From positions 61,902 through 125,901 of the forward strand of contig JADZEB010000044.1 in assembly GCA_020850755.1 (NCBI GenBank): a stretch of DNA of 64,000 nucleotides, in the 5' to 3' direction. The stretch is from Alphaproteobacteria bacterium (GTDB lineage: Bacteria; Pseudomonadota; Alphaproteobacteria; Acetobacterales; Acetobacteraceae). The translations under genes were made by a program, and so were the position numbers. How positions within the stretch are numbered: the first letter of the stretch is position 1; each line of letters opens with the position of its first letter. The notes beneath the pieces are model-generated. The model had not been told where the DNA came from. It ran no database searches and worked only from the letters and a program-made list of their open reading frames with translations. Positions 1 through 9,005 of the stretch are shown in pieces.

Positions 1-804
1 ATCGCGCGTCAGGACAATGGCCGCCCGCTGCTGGATCACATGCAGGCGCTCGGCCTCGACCCCGAGGGCGTGCGCCAGGGGCGCAAGGTGCTCGGCCCGG
101 ACAATGTCGCGGGCTATCTCGAACTGCATATCGAGCAGGGGCCGGTGCTCGACATCGAGGAGATCCCGATCGGCATCGTCACTGGCATCCCGGGCAGCCG
201 CCGCTTCCGCCAGGGCCGGATCGAGGGCGAGTACAACCATTCCGGCGCGGTGCCGCGCAAGTACCGCCGCGACGCGGCGATGGCGCTGGCCGAGTTCGCC
301 TTCCGCATGGACGAGGCCTGGCAGGATCTGGAGCAGCGCGGCCATGCCATGGTCTGCACCTTCTGCCGCATGGGCACGACCGAGGGCGCAGGCTTCACCA
401 AGATCCCGGGCGAGGCGATGTTCGAGCTCGACGTGCGCTCGGTCTCGATGGACAGCATCGCCGCCCTCTACCGTGCCGTGGACAGGATGATCCCCGAGAT
501 CGAGGCCCGGCGCGGGGTGCGCTTCGTCATGGGGCCGGAAAGCGGCTCCACCCCGGCGCTGATGGACGCCGCCATCCAGGCCGGATTGGCGCGCGCCGCC
601 GAGGCGCTGAAGGTCCCCTGCAAGGCGATGGCCTCGGGCGGCGGGCACGATGCCGCCGCCTTCGCCGCCGCCGGCGTGCCCTCGGCCATGCTGTTCGTGC
701 GCAACCAGAATGGCAGCCACAACCCGGCCGAGGCCATGCGGGCAGAGGATTTCGCCCAGGCCTGCGCCGTGGTGACGCGCTGGGCGGCCGATACCGCCGG
801 CTGA
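1..804 (+). CDS. M20-family Zn-dependent amidase/carbamoylase (5' truncated)
   Basis: The reading frame is open from base 1, so the N-terminal part, including the first metal ligands, lies outside the window. The visible 267 residues carry the landmarks of hydantoinase/carbamoylase (allantoate amidohydrolase-like) M20 peptidases: LHIEQGPVL early on, the dimerisation/lid domain in the middle, SGGGHDA and RNQNGSHNPAE near the end, where a late metal ligand and substrate residues sit. Known relatives hydrolyse N-carbamoyl amino acids, ureidoglycolate or allantoate. The substrate cannot be told from sequence. It is followed at 170 bp by hyuA and hyuB on the same strand, which supports a role in opening and de-carbamoylating cyclic amides. 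The family is very likely; the specificity is inference. Confidence 0.85.
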   Translation: MARQDNGRPLLDHMQALGLDPEGVRQGRKVLGPDNVAGYLELHIEQGPVLDIEEIPIGIVTGIPGSRRFRQGRIEGEYNHSGAVPRKYRRDAAMALAEFAFRMDEAWQDLEQRGHAMVCTFCRMGTTEGAGFTKIPGEAMFELDVRSVSMDSIAALYRAVDRMIPEIEARRGVRFVMGPESGSTPALMDAAIQAGLARAAEALKVPCKAMASGGGHDAAAFAAAGVPSAMLFVRNQNGSHNPAEAMRAEDFAQACAVVTRWAADTAG

Positions 805-974
805 CGGCCACCCGCAGCAGAGGCGCGGCGATCGGCTGGCGCGACCCTCGCCCCCATCCCCCTCTTGCCAAGCGGGCCCGGGACCGCCACAACACCCCCG
901 GAATGCCGCGCCGGCCCGCCTTCTGGCCTTCTGGCGCCTCTCTGGGACCCCAGCAACGGGACACAGACGACGAC

Positions 975-3065
975 ATGAGCAAGACGAAAAGCGGAGCCGC
1001 GGCCCGGATGGCGGTCGATATCGGCGGTACCTTCACCGACGTGGCGCTGGAATTCGGCGGCAAGCGCGTGACCACCAAGGTGCTCACCACCTCCGCCGCG
1101 CCGGAGAAGGGCGTGATGGAGGGCGTGCAGGCCGCGCTCAAGCAGGCGGGCATCTCGCCGGCGGAGGTGGCGATCGTGATCCACGGCACGACGCTGGCCA
1201 CCAATGCGCTGATCGAGCGCAAGGGTGCCAGGACAGCGCTGATCACGACCGAGGGCTTTCGCGACGTGATCGCGATGGGCACGGAAAGCCGCTACGACCA
1301 GTACGACCTCAACATCGAGCTGCCCGAGCCCCTGGTGCCGCGCTGGCTGCGCCTGCCTATCCCGGAGCGGCTGGACAATACCGGCAAGGTGCTTCAGCCG
1401 CTCGACGAGGCGGCGGTGCGCGCGCTGCTGCCGGTGCTCGATGCCGAGAAGGTCGAAAGCGTCGCGATCGGGCTGATCCACTCCTTTGTCAATGCCGAGC
1501 ACGAGAAGCGCGTGCGCGACATCCTGAAGGCCGAGCGGCCGAACCTGTGGGTGACGGTCTCGGCCGAAGTGTCGCCCGAGATGCGCGAATTCGAACGCTT
1601 CTGCACCGCCTGCGCCAACGCCTATGTCCAGCCGCTGATGGCGCGCTACCTGACCCAGCTCGAGAAGGACATGAAGGCCGCGGGCCTTGCCTGCCCCTTG
1701 TTCCTGATGCTCTCTGGCGGCGGCCTGACCACGGTCGAGACCGCCTGCCGCTTCCCGATCCGGCTGGTGGAAAGCGGTCCCGCCGGCGGGGCGATCTTCT
1801 CGGCCTATCTCGCCCGCCAGTGCGGCATCGAGAACGTGCTCTCCTTCGACATGGGCGGCACCACGGCCAAGATCTGCCTGATCGACCACTTCAAGCCGCA
1901 GACGAGCCGCGTGTTCGAAGTGGCGCGCGTCGGGCGCTTCAAGAAGGGCTCGGGCATTCCCTTGCGCATCCCCGTGATCGAGATGGTGGAGATCGGCGCC
2001 GGCGGCGGCTCGATCGCGCATATCGACACGCTCGGGCGCATCGCCGTCGGGCCCGAAAGCGCCGGCGCCGATCCGGGGCCGGCCTGCTACGGGCGCGGCG
2101 GCACCGATCCGGCCGTCACCGACGCCAATCTCGGCCTCGGCCGGTATGATCCGGACAATTTCGCCGGCGGCTACCTGAAGCTGGACGCCGCGGCCGGGCG
2201 CAGCGCGCTCGCGGCCAAGGTCGGCGGGCCGCTCGGCCTTTCCGCGGACATGGCCGCGGTCGGCGTGATCGAGATGGTCGACGAGAACATGGCCAATGCC
2301 GCGCGCGTGCACGCGATCGAGAGCGGCAAGACCTTCGCCGACCGCACCCTGATCGCCTTCGGTGGCGGCGGGCCGGTGCATGCCGCGCGCGTGGCCGAGA
2401 AGATCGGCGTCTCCCGCATTCTGGTGCCGACGGGCGCGGGTGTGGGCTCGGCGATCGGGTTCCTGCGCGCGCCCGTGGCCTACGAGGTGGTGCGCAGCCT
2501 CTATACCCGCTTCGCGAGCTTCGATCGGGTGGGTGTGAACGCGCTTCTGGCCGACATGCAGGCCGAGGCCAACCGCATCGTCGCCGAGGGCTCGGCCGGG
2601 CGGCCGACGCACGAGACGCGCATCGCCTATATGCGCTATGTCGGCCAGGGCCACGAGATCCCGGTGCCGCTGCCCGCGCGCCCGCTGGCCGAGGCCGACA
2701 TCCCGGCGATCCGCGCCAAGTATGACGAGGTCTACCGCCTCTACTTCGACCGCCCGGTGCCGGGTAGCGATGTCGAGGTGCTTTCCTTCGCCGTGATCGT
2801 CGGCACCATGCCCGACGATGTCCCGGCCGCGCCGGGGGCGCCCAAGGGGCGCGAGGTGCCGCCGCCGGCCAAGCGCATGGTGCGCGATACCGTCACCGGC
2901 GCGGTGGCCGAGTGGGGCATCTACGACCGCACCAGGCTCGCCCCTGGCGATACCGTGCCCGGCCCGGCCATCATCGCCGAGGACGAGACCAGCACCGTCG
3001 TCACGGCGCGCTTCACCGCCACCGTGACCGCGCTCGGCTATATCGAGCTGAACGCGAAGAACTGA
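975..3065 (+). CDS. hyuA: Hydantoinase/oxoprolinase A subunit (HyuA family)
   Basis: This 696-residue protein has the N-terminal actin-like ATPase signature MAVDIGGTFTDVAL, a second glycine-rich ATPase segment (LMLSGGGLTT) and the FDMGGTTAKICLID phosphate-binding stretch, as in the ATP-dependent hydantoinase/5-oxoprolinase A subunits. These work with a B subunit to open five-membered cyclic amides such as N-methylhydantoin or 5-oxoproline using ATP. The start at 975 is chosen because homology begins with the DIGGTFTD motif a few residues later; an in-frame upstream ATG at 903 would add a non-conserved proline-rich tail. hyuB follows after a 73 bp gap with its own ribosome-binding site, so the two form one unit. 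Confidence 0.92.
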   Translation: MSKTKSGAAARMAVDIGGTFTDVALEFGGKRVTTKVLTTSAAPEKGVMEGVQAALKQAGISPAEVAIVIHGTTLATNALIERKGARTALITTEGFRDVIAMGTESRYDQYDLNIELPEPLVPRWLRLPIPERLDNTGKVLQPLDEAAVRALLPVLDAEKVESVAIGLIHSFVNAEHEKRVRDILKAERPNLWVTVSAEVSPEMREFERFCTACANAYVQPLMARYLTQLEKDMKAAGLACPLFLMLSGGGLTTVETACRFPIRLVESGPAGGAIFSAYLARQCGIENVLSFDMGGTTAKICLIDHFKPQTSRVFEVARVGRFKKGSGIPLRIPVIEMVEIGAGGGSIAHIDTLGRIAVGPESAGADPGPACYGRGGTDPAVTDANLGLGRYDPDNFAGGYLKLDAAAGRSALAAKVGGPLGLSADMAAVGVIEMVDENMANAARVHAIESGKTFADRTLIAFGGGGPVHAARVAEKIGVSRILVPTGAGVGSAIGFLRAPVAYEVVRSLYTRFASFDRVGVNALLADMQAEANRIVAEGSAGRPTHETRIAYMRYVGQGHEIPVPLPARPLAEADIPAIRAKYDEVYRLYFDRPVPGSDVEVLSFAVIVGTMPDDVPAAPGAPKGREVPPPAKRMVRDTVTGAVAEWGIYDRTRLAPGDTVPGPAIIAEDETSTVVTARFTATVTALGYIELNAKN

Positions 3066-3138
3066 ACGCGAGGGGGGCGGGCCGGGCGCGCGAGCGCCGG
3101 GGCCGGCCCCGCAACGAAGGCTTGAGGAGACAGGCGCG

Positions 3139-4875
3139 ATGCATGAAATCGGCGCGCTCGCCAAGATCCAGCAGCAGATCATGTGGAACCGCCTGATCGC
3201 GGTGGTGGAGGAACAGGCGCAGACCATGATCCGCACCGCCTTCTCCACCACGGTGCGCGAATCGGGCGATCTTTCCGCCGGCGTGTTCGACCTCAAGGGC
3301 CGCATGGTGGCGCAGGCCGTCACCGGCACGCCCGGCCATGTCAACTCCATGGCCGAGAGCGTGAACTACTTCCTGGCCAAGTATCCGCCCGAGACGCTGC
3401 GGCCCGGCGACCACATGATCACCAACGATCCCTGGCTCGGCACCGGGCACTTCCTCGACCTCACCGTCGTCTCGCCCACCTTCCACAAGGGCAAGTGCGT
3501 GGCGCTGTTCGCCAACACCGCGCACATCATCGACATCGGCGGCGTCGGCATGAGCCCCGAGGGCCGCAACGTGTTCGAGGAAGGGCTCAACATCCCGATC
3601 ATGAAGTGCTTCATGGAAGGGCAGCCGAACGAGACCTTCTTCGAGTTCATCCGCGCCAACAGCCGCACCCCGGTGGAGCTGGAAGGCGACATCTACTCGC
3701 TCTGCGCCTGCAACGATGCCGGCTCGAAGCGCCTGATCGAGATGATGGACGAATTCAACATGTCCGACATCCAGGCCCTGTCGGACTGGATCATCGAGAC
3801 CTCGAAGCAGGCGACGCTGGTCGAGATCGGCAAGCTGCCGCGTGGCACCTGGTCCAACCAGATCAAGTCCGACGGCTACAACGACCCGGTCACGCTGTGC
3901 GCGAAGCTCACGGTCAATGCCGACGGCATCGATGTCGACTATGCCGGCACTTCGCCCATGCAGCAGCGCGGCGTGAACGTGCCGCCGGCCTATACCCGCG
4001 CCTACCAGGGCTTCGGCCTCAAGGTCGTGATCGCGCCCGAGATCCCGAACAACTATGGCAGCCTGGAGCCGTTCCGCGCCCATCTGCCGGATGGCTGCAT
4101 CCTGAATGCGGCGCGGCCCTTCCCGGTCACGGCGCGCCATGTCATCGGCCAGCTCCTGCCCGACCTGATGATGGGCTGCCTGCACCAGTGCATCCCGAAC
4201 CGCGTCGCGGCCGAGGGCAGCTCCTCGCTGTGGAACCCGCCATTGCGCGGCGGGCCGACGGTGCATGGCCTCAAGAAGCGCGGCGAGCCCACCGTGCCCG
4301 AGTTCGAGATCATCACCTTCAACTCGGGCGGCACCGGCGCGCGGCCCGAGAAGGACGGGCTGAACGCGATCGCATTCCCCTCGGGCGTGCGCACCATGCC
4401 GGTCGAGGCGACCGAGAACGTCGCGCCGATCATCTTCTGGCGCAAGGAGCTGCGCCCGGATTCGGGCGGTGCCGGGCGCACCCGCGGCGGCACCGGCCAG
4501 ATCATGGAGATCGAGTGCAAGCACCGCCTGCCCTTCGCCGTCAGCGCCATGTTCGAGCGCGTCGCCAATGCCCCCAAGGGGCGCGGCGGCGGCACGAACG
4601 GCGCCAATGGCGTGGTCAAGCTCGCCTCGGGCGAGATCCTCAAGACCAAGGGCTACCAGGTGGTGCCGCAGGACGGCCGGCTGGTGCTGCAACTCGCCGG
4701 CGGCGGCGGCATGGGCGATCCGTTCACGCGCGACCCGGCGCGCGTCGCGCGCGATGTCAGGGACGGGCTCGTATCCGTCGCGAAGGCGGCCGAACTCTAC
4801 GGCGTGGCCTGCGACGCCAAGGGCGTCGTGGACGTGGCCGCGACCGCCAAGCTGCGCGCCGGCCGCGCCGCCTGA
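3139..4875 (+). CDS. hyuB: Hydantoinase/oxoprolinase B subunit (HyuB family)
   Basis: The 578-residue product matches the hydantoinase B/oxoprolinase family across its length: the early segment with TTVRESGDLSAGVFD, the ITNDPWLGTGHFLDLTV motif, and the C-terminal SGGAGRTRGGTGQ and glycine-rich GGGGMGDPF segments. It is the partner of HyuA in ATP-dependent ring opening. The start has a good ribosome-binding site (AGGAGAC) 7 bases upstream. Full family length, no frameshift. A strong stem-loop lies 22 bp after the stop and probably ends the transcript. The natural substrate is not evident. Confidence 0.92.
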   Translation: MHEIGALAKIQQQIMWNRLIAVVEEQAQTMIRTAFSTTVRESGDLSAGVFDLKGRMVAQAVTGTPGHVNSMAESVNYFLAKYPPETLRPGDHMITNDPWLGTGHFLDLTVVSPTFHKGKCVALFANTAHIIDIGGVGMSPEGRNVFEEGLNIPIMKCFMEGQPNETFFEFIRANSRTPVELEGDIYSLCACNDAGSKRLIEMMDEFNMSDIQALSDWIIETSKQATLVEIGKLPRGTWSNQIKSDGYNDPVTLCAKLTVNADGIDVDYAGTSPMQQRGVNVPPAYTRAYQGFGLKVVIAPEIPNNYGSLEPFRAHLPDGCILNAARPFPVTARHVIGQLLPDLMMGCLHQCIPNRVAAEGSSSLWNPPLRGGPTVHGLKKRGEPTVPEFEIITFNSGGTGARPEKDGLNAIAFPSGVRTMPVEATENVAPIIFWRKELRPDSGGAGRTRGGTGQIMEIECKHRLPFAVSAMFERVANAPKGRGGGTNGANGVVKLASGEILKTKGYQVVPQDGRLVLQLAGGGGMGDPFTRDPARVARDVRDGLVSVAKAAELYGVACDAKGVVDVAATAKLRAGRAA

Positions 4876-4896
4876 GCCGCAGTCCCGGCAGCAACG

Positions 4897-4929
4897 AAAG
4901 GCCCGTGCGCAATCCGCGCGCGGGCCTTT
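4897..4929. terminator. Bidirectional stem-loop terminator
   Basis: AAAGGCCCGTGCGC pairs with GCGCGCGGGCCTTT around an AATC-type loop. The A/T flanks would work on both strands, fitting its place between the convergent hyuB and the minus-strand hydrolase gene. Confidence 0.75.
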
Positions 4930-4954
4930 CCCTTTTCCCGCCGCCGGTGCGCGC

Positions 4955-5941
4955 TCAACGCGGCGTCGCGACCTCGCCCAGGAACGCCGTGACGGCGCGG
5001 ACGGCGCGATCGACCGCGATCGCGTCGAACAGCATCGGATAGGCGCGCACGCCCGCCGGGCCAAGCAGCGCGCGCGTGGTGCCGCCCGCTTCGGGGTCAT
5101 CGAAGCCCTGTTGTGCGCCGGGCAGCTCGACCAGGCGCGGGCGCGGCCCCTGCGCTGGGTTCTGCGCCACCAGGTCGCGGCAGGGCTGCACCGGCGCCAC
5201 CGCGTCCAGCGCGGCGGCGATGATCAGCACCGGGGCGCGATAGCCGGTGCTGCCGGTCGGACAGACTGGCGAGAGCGCGATCGCCCCGGCTATGGCCGCC
5301 CCGAGCGGCTCTGCGGGGCCGGGCTCGCCGGCCAGCCGCAGCGCCGCCTCGGCCCCGACATCGAGCCCCATCACGAACAGCCGCGCCGGGTCTATCCCCG
5401 CGCGCGTGGCGAGGAAGCGCAGCGCCCCGGCGCCGTCCTGAAGCAGCATCTGGACCTCGGCCCCGCGGCTGTCGCAGGTGGCGGTCAGGCCGCGCGCGGC
5501 GTAGCTTGCCGGCGCCAGCACGGCATGGCCGGCGGCGAGCAGGCCCGCGATCCATTGCCCGGCACGAGGTCCTTGCCAGCCGGCGCAGCCATGCAGGAAC
5601 ACCACCGCCGGCACGCGCCGGCCCGGTGCTGCGTCGGGTGCGCCATCGGCTGCCGCAGCGGGCGGGCGCAGGAACAGGGCCGGCACCGGCAGGAAGGCGG
5701 GCAGGGCGGGTGGGGCAAGGCCGGCGCGCGCCCCGTCGCGCGGCGCCAGCCGGGACGGCGGCAGGTAGGGGCTCCCGATGGTGACGGTCTCGGCGCGCGG
5801 CAGGGTCGAGGCGGTGGCAGGCTGCGCCCCCGCCAACAGGGCCGCGACCAGCATGGCCGCGACCAGCATGGCCGCGAGCGCGGCCGCCGTGGCTGCGTGT
5901 CCGGGACGGCGCGGCCGGGAGCGGGCGGCTGCGCGCATCAT
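4955..5941 (-). CDS. Secreted dienelactone-hydrolase-like alpha/beta hydrolase
   Basis: The protein starts with Arg-rich residues and a long hydrophobic signal segment (about residues 15-45, Ala/Leu/Val rich), then shows an alpha/beta-hydrolase fold: VFLHGCAGW oxyanion segment, a nucleophile-elbow region reading MGLDVGAEAA, and a late conserved region with the probable His. In dienelactone hydrolases the elbow normally holds Cys or Ser; here the position is Asp, which is odd. The start used is the ATG-ATG pair at 5941/5938, directly before the Arg-rich signal segment; a much longer open frame upstream is only a shadow of other genes. Function beyond a periplasmic hydrolase-like protein is unknown. 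Confidence 0.7.
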   Translation of the reverse strand: MMRAAARSRPRRPGHAATAAALAAMLVAAMLVAALLAGAQPATASTLPRAETVTIGSPYLPPSRLAPRDGARAGLAPPALPAFLPVPALFLRPPAAAADGAPDAAPGRRVPAVVFLHGCAGWQGPRAGQWIAGLLAAGHAVLAPASYAARGLTATCDSRGAEVQMLLQDGAGALRFLATRAGIDPARLFVMGLDVGAEAALRLAGEPGPAEPLGAAIAGAIALSPVCPTGSTGYRAPVLIIAAALDAVAPVQPCRDLVAQNPAQGPRPRLVELPGAQQGFDDPEAGGTTRALLGPAGVRAYPMLFDAIAVDRAVRAVTAFLGEVATPR

Positions 5942-5943
5942 GG

Positions 5944-6411
5944 CTAGGGCAGCAGCACGCCAAGCGCCGTCATCGTCGCCGTGGCGAAGGCCGCGAAGCC
6001 GAGCAGGGCCGCGATCAGGCCCATCATCTCGAGCGCGTTCGAGCTGCGGTAGTGCTGGTTGGCAAGGCGCCCGAGCGCGAGCGCCCCCAAGCCTGCGGCG
6101 ATGACCGCGAACACCAGCCCCGCCGCATAGCCGGGCGCCGCCTGCTCGCGCAGGATGACGCTGGCCGCGGGCGAGATGTTGTAGCCGGCGCGGGCGAGCA
6201 GGATCAGCAACCCGGCACCGTTCAGCACCAGCCCGACCAGCACCAGCGCCAGCGACATGCGCCCGCCATGCCGGGCGGCAGTGGTCTTGCCCTCGGCCCA
6301 GACGGAAAGCCGGGCACGATAGAGCTCCAGCTCGCCGGCGATGGAATCGGCCGCCATCTCGGCCGGGGGAAGGGTGCGGCTGCCATAGCTTGGCTGGCTC
6401 GGTTCTGCCAT
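5944..6411 (-). CDS. Small four-helix membrane protein of unknown function
   Basis: A 155-residue protein with an acidic/hydrophilic N-terminus followed by about four hydrophobic segments (LALVLVGLVLNGAGLLILL, a segment with AAGLVFAVIAAGLG, and two near the C-terminus). The start at 6411 is preceded by GAGAGGAC, a good ribosome-binding site; the longer frame upstream lacks one. Its stop lies 2 bp before the start of the downstream hydrolase gene on the same strand, so the two are probably co-transcribed. I do not recognise a named family. Confidence 0.65.
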   Translation of the reverse strand: MAEPSQPSYGSRTLPPAEMAADSIAGELELYRARLSVWAEGKTTAARHGGRMSLALVLVGLVLNGAGLLILLARAGYNISPAASVILREQAAPGYAAGLVFAVIAAGLGALALGRLANQHYRSSNALEMMGLIAALLGFAAFATATMTALGVLLP

Positions 6412-6487
6412 CTTGTCCTCTCGCGCTCTGTGTGGGCTGACGGTCCACCAGGCCACAAGCTAGCGCCTGCGCCCGTGCCCGAGGAAG

Positions 6488-7945
6488 ATGCCGATGTTCC
6501 GCTGCGACCTGATCATCCGCAACGCCACCCTGTTCGACGGCACCGGTGCCCCTCGCCTGCAGGCCGACATCGCCGTGCGCGGCGAGCGGATCGAGGCGGT
6601 GGGCGAACTTGGCGACATGGCCGCCGCGCGCGAGCTGGACGCCACCGGGCTGGCGGTCGCGCCCGGCTTCATCGACGCGCATACGCATGATGACCGCCTG
6701 CTGCTGTCCGAGCCCTGCCCGCGCTGCAAGCTTTCCCAGGGCGTGACCACCGTCATCGCCGGCAATTGCGGCGTCAGCCTCGCGCCCTTGCGGCGGGCGC
6801 GCCGCCCGCCGCCGCCGCTCGACCTGCTCGGCGACGAAAGCTGGTGGCGCTTCGCCAGCGTGGGCGAGTATGCCGATACGCTGGATCGCGAGCCGCCGGC
6901 GGTGAACGCCATGCTGCTGGTCGGCCACACCACGCTGCGCGTCGGCGCGATGGGCGATGATCTCGACCGGGCGGCAACCGACGCCGAGATCGCAGCGATG
7001 CAGGCCGCGCTCAAGGCGGCGCTGGCCGAGGGCGGCATCGGGCTTTCGACCGGCCTCTACTACCCGCCCGCGATCAAGGCCCCGACCGAGGAGGTGGTGG
7101 CGCTGGCCGAGGTGGCGGCGGCGGCGGGCGGGATCTATGTCACCCACATGCGCGACGAGGGGCGCGGCGTGCAGGACAGCATCGCCGAGACGCTGCGCAT
7201 CGGCCGCGAGGCGGGGCTGCCCGCGATCATCAGCCATCACAAGTGCGTCGGCCCCGAGAATTTCGGCCGCTCCAGGGCCACGCTGGCGCAGATCGAGGCG
7301 GGCGCGGCGGGGCAGCATGTCGGGCTCGATGTCTACCCTTACGCCGCCGCCTCGACCGTGCTGCTGCCGAAGCGGCTGCGCCCCGACATCCCGGTGATGG
7401 TGACATGGTCGGTCCCGCATCCGGAGATGACCGGGCGCATGATCGATGCGGTGGCGCGCGAATGGGGCGTGCCGGTGACCGAGGCCGCCGAGCGGCTGCT
7501 GCCGGCAGGCGCGATCTACTTCCAGATGGACGAGGCCGACGTGCAGCGCATCATCGCCCATCCGCGCAGCATGATCGGCTCGGACGGGCTGCCGCATGAC
7601 GCGCACCCGCATCCGCGCCTGTGGGGCACCTTCCCGCGCGTGCTTGGCCATTACGCGCGAGAGCTCGGCATCGTCGCGATGGAGGATGCGGTGCGCAAGA
7701 TGACCAGCCTGCCGGCGGCCGAGTTCGGCATCGCCGATCGCGGCACCGTGCGCCCGGGCGCCTATGCCGACCTGGTGCTGTTCGACGCCGCCACCGTGAA
7801 GGACAGCGCTACCTTCGAGCGGCCGACCGAACCGGCCGCGGGCATCGTCGAGACCTGGGTCAATGGCCGCTCGGTCTGGCGCGACGGCGCGGCCACCGGC
7901 GAGCGGCCGGGCCGGCTCCTGCGCCGCGGCGCGGGGCAAGACTAG
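6488..7945 (+). CDS. D-aminoacylase / N-acyl-D-amino-acid amidohydrolase
   Basis: A 485-residue amidohydrolase-superfamily member. It has the N-terminal beta-sandwich start (CDLIIRNATLFDGTG), the metal-binding FIDAHTHDD motif near residue 65, TTVIAGNCGVS, the THMRDEG and ISHHKCVG histidine segments, and the SDGLPHD motif near residue 364, all typical of D-aminoacylases. Such enzymes release D-amino acids from N-acyl forms in the cytoplasm. It is divergent from the preceding minus-strand pair and is followed after 41 bp by a LysE-type exporter. Its position near hydantoin-opening genes fits a D-amino-acid or hydantoin catabolic region. A second ATG two codons on is an equally possible start. 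Confidence 0.88.
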   Translation: MPMFRCDLIIRNATLFDGTGAPRLQADIAVRGERIEAVGELGDMAAARELDATGLAVAPGFIDAHTHDDRLLLSEPCPRCKLSQGVTTVIAGNCGVSLAPLRRARRPPPPLDLLGDESWWRFASVGEYADTLDREPPAVNAMLLVGHTTLRVGAMGDDLDRAATDAEIAAMQAALKAALAEGGIGLSTGLYYPPAIKAPTEEVVALAEVAAAAGGIYVTHMRDEGRGVQDSIAETLRIGREAGLPAIISHHKCVGPENFGRSRATLAQIEAGAAGQHVGLDVYPYAAASTVLLPKRLRPDIPVMVTWSVPHPEMTGRMIDAVAREWGVPVTEAAERLLPAGAIYFQMDEADVQRIIAHPRSMIGSDGLPHDAHPHPRLWGTFPRVLGHYARELGIVAMEDAVRKMTSLPAAEFGIADRGTVRPGAYADLVLFDAATVKDSATFERPTEPAAGIVETWVNGRSVWRDGAATGERPGRLLRRGAGQD

Positions 7946-7986
7946 GCCGGGCCGCGGCGCGCGCGCTTTCCATCGCCGCTTCCGTC

Positions 7987-8628
7987 ATGGACCTGCCTTT
8001 CGCGCAGATGCCCTTCGGCCCGATGATCGCCTTCGCCTTCGCCATGTCGGCGACACCGGGGCCGAACAACGTCATGATCGCCAACGCGGCGGCCAATCAC
8101 GGCCTGCGCGCCACCGCCCCGATGCTGGCCGGCATCCTCGCCGGCGGGCCGAGCCTGTTCCTGGCCTCGGGCGCGGGGCTGGCGGCGCCGCTGGCGGCGA
8201 GCCCGGGGCTGCACCTCGCCCTGAAATGGATCGGCGCGGCCTGGCTGCTTTGGCTCGCCTGGCGCATCGCCACCGCCCCGCCGCCGCCGCTCCTTGCCGG
8301 TCCGGCGCCACGCCCCGAGAGCCGGCCGCCGCTCGGCTTTCTCGGCGCGGCGGCGTTCCAGTGGGTCAACCCGAAGGCCTGGGTGATGGTGCTGGGCGCA
8401 CTGGCGGCCTTCACGCCGGTGGGCGTCGATGCCTTCGGCGCGGCGGCGATCATGGCGGTGGTGTTCGTGCTGGTGGGCCTGCCCAGCATCTCGTTCTGGA
8501 TGCTGGTGGGGCTCGGCATGCGCCGGCTGCTGCGCTCGGCGCGCGCCTTCCGCGCCTTCAATGTGGCGATGGCGGTGCTGCTGGCCCTCAGCCTCGTGCC
8601 GGCCTTCTGGCCCGGGCTTCTGCCCTAG
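7987..8628 (+). CDS. LysE/RhtB-family amino-acid exporter
   Basis: The 213-residue protein has about six hydrophobic helices and the family's N-terminal signature SATPGPNNVMI, plus the F-Q-W-V-N-P-K-A-W motif after helix 3. LysE/RhtB proteins export amino acids such as lysine, threonine or homoserine through the inner membrane. The start at 7987 puts the first helix at the N-terminus; the frame is open far upstream but that part overlaps the D-aminoacylase gene. It may relieve excess amino acid made by the neighbouring enzyme. The substrate is not predictable. Its stop overlaps the end of the convergent immunity-like gene by 4 bp. Confidence 0.85.
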   Translation: MDLPFAQMPFGPMIAFAFAMSATPGPNNVMIANAAANHGLRATAPMLAGILAGGPSLFLASGAGLAAPLAASPGLHLALKWIGAAWLLWLAWRIATAPPPPLLAGPAPRPESRPPLGFLGAAAFQWVNPKAWVMVLGALAAFTPVGVDAFGAAAIMAVVFVLVGLPSISFWMLVGLGMRRLLRSARAFRAFNVAMAVLLALSLVPAFWPGLLP

Positions 8629-9005
8629 CGCCCGGCGACATGGCCGATCAGCGCGGCCATCAGCGCATCGGCATCGGCGCGCCTGGGCAAGTGCCGGTTG
8701 GCCAGCCGCGCGATCCCGGCCTCGGCCTTGGCGCCGAGCGTGGCGCAGAGCGCGACATATTGCCGCGCGATCCGCCCGGCGAGGACGGCGCGCGCGCTGC
8801 GGCCGCCCACCCAGGCGCGCGCGATGCGGCCGAGATCGAACTCGTCCGTATCGGCGGCGAGCCCGACTTGCAGCAGCAGGCCGTAGAGATCGGGCCAGGC
8901 GTCGCGCCAGCTATCGGGGTCGGCGCTTGCCTTGGCGGGAGCGGCCGTGGCGGGGGCACCTTTGGTGGCGGGCATCGGTGCATTCCTTCGCGTTGCGTGG
9001 CTCAT
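8625..9005 (-). CDS. Probable immunity protein for the RNase A-like toxin
   Basis: A 126-residue Ala-rich, mostly helical cytoplasmic protein without signal peptide. It overlaps the stop of the upstream toxin gene by ATGA, so the two are translationally coupled in toxin-then-immunity order. I see no catalytic motif. Small helical proteins of this size directly downstream of RNase A-type CdiA-CT domains are usually their immunity partners. This assignment rests on context and size, not on a motif. An internal ATG (about 8975) is an alternative start giving 116 residues. Confidence 0.6.
   Translation of the reverse strand: MSHATRRNAPMPATKGAPATAAPAKASADPDSWRDAWPDLYGLLLQVGLAADTDEFDLGRIARAWVGGRSARAVLAGRIARQYVALCATLGAKAEAGIARLANRHLPRRADADALMAALIGHVAGR

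Noticed and set aside
468..3350. A 960-residue open frame on the minus strand opposite hyuA
   Set aside because: It is the antisense shadow of a high-GC gene; its product is His/Arg/Gly-rich without any domain, while the plus strand encodes a complete HyuA.
3013..7939. Other very long minus-strand frames (3013-5100 and the extension of the hydrolase frame to 7939)
   Set aside because: Same GC-driven antisense effect over hyuB and the D-aminoacylase gene. Only the part 4955-5941 has a signal peptide and a recognisable fold.
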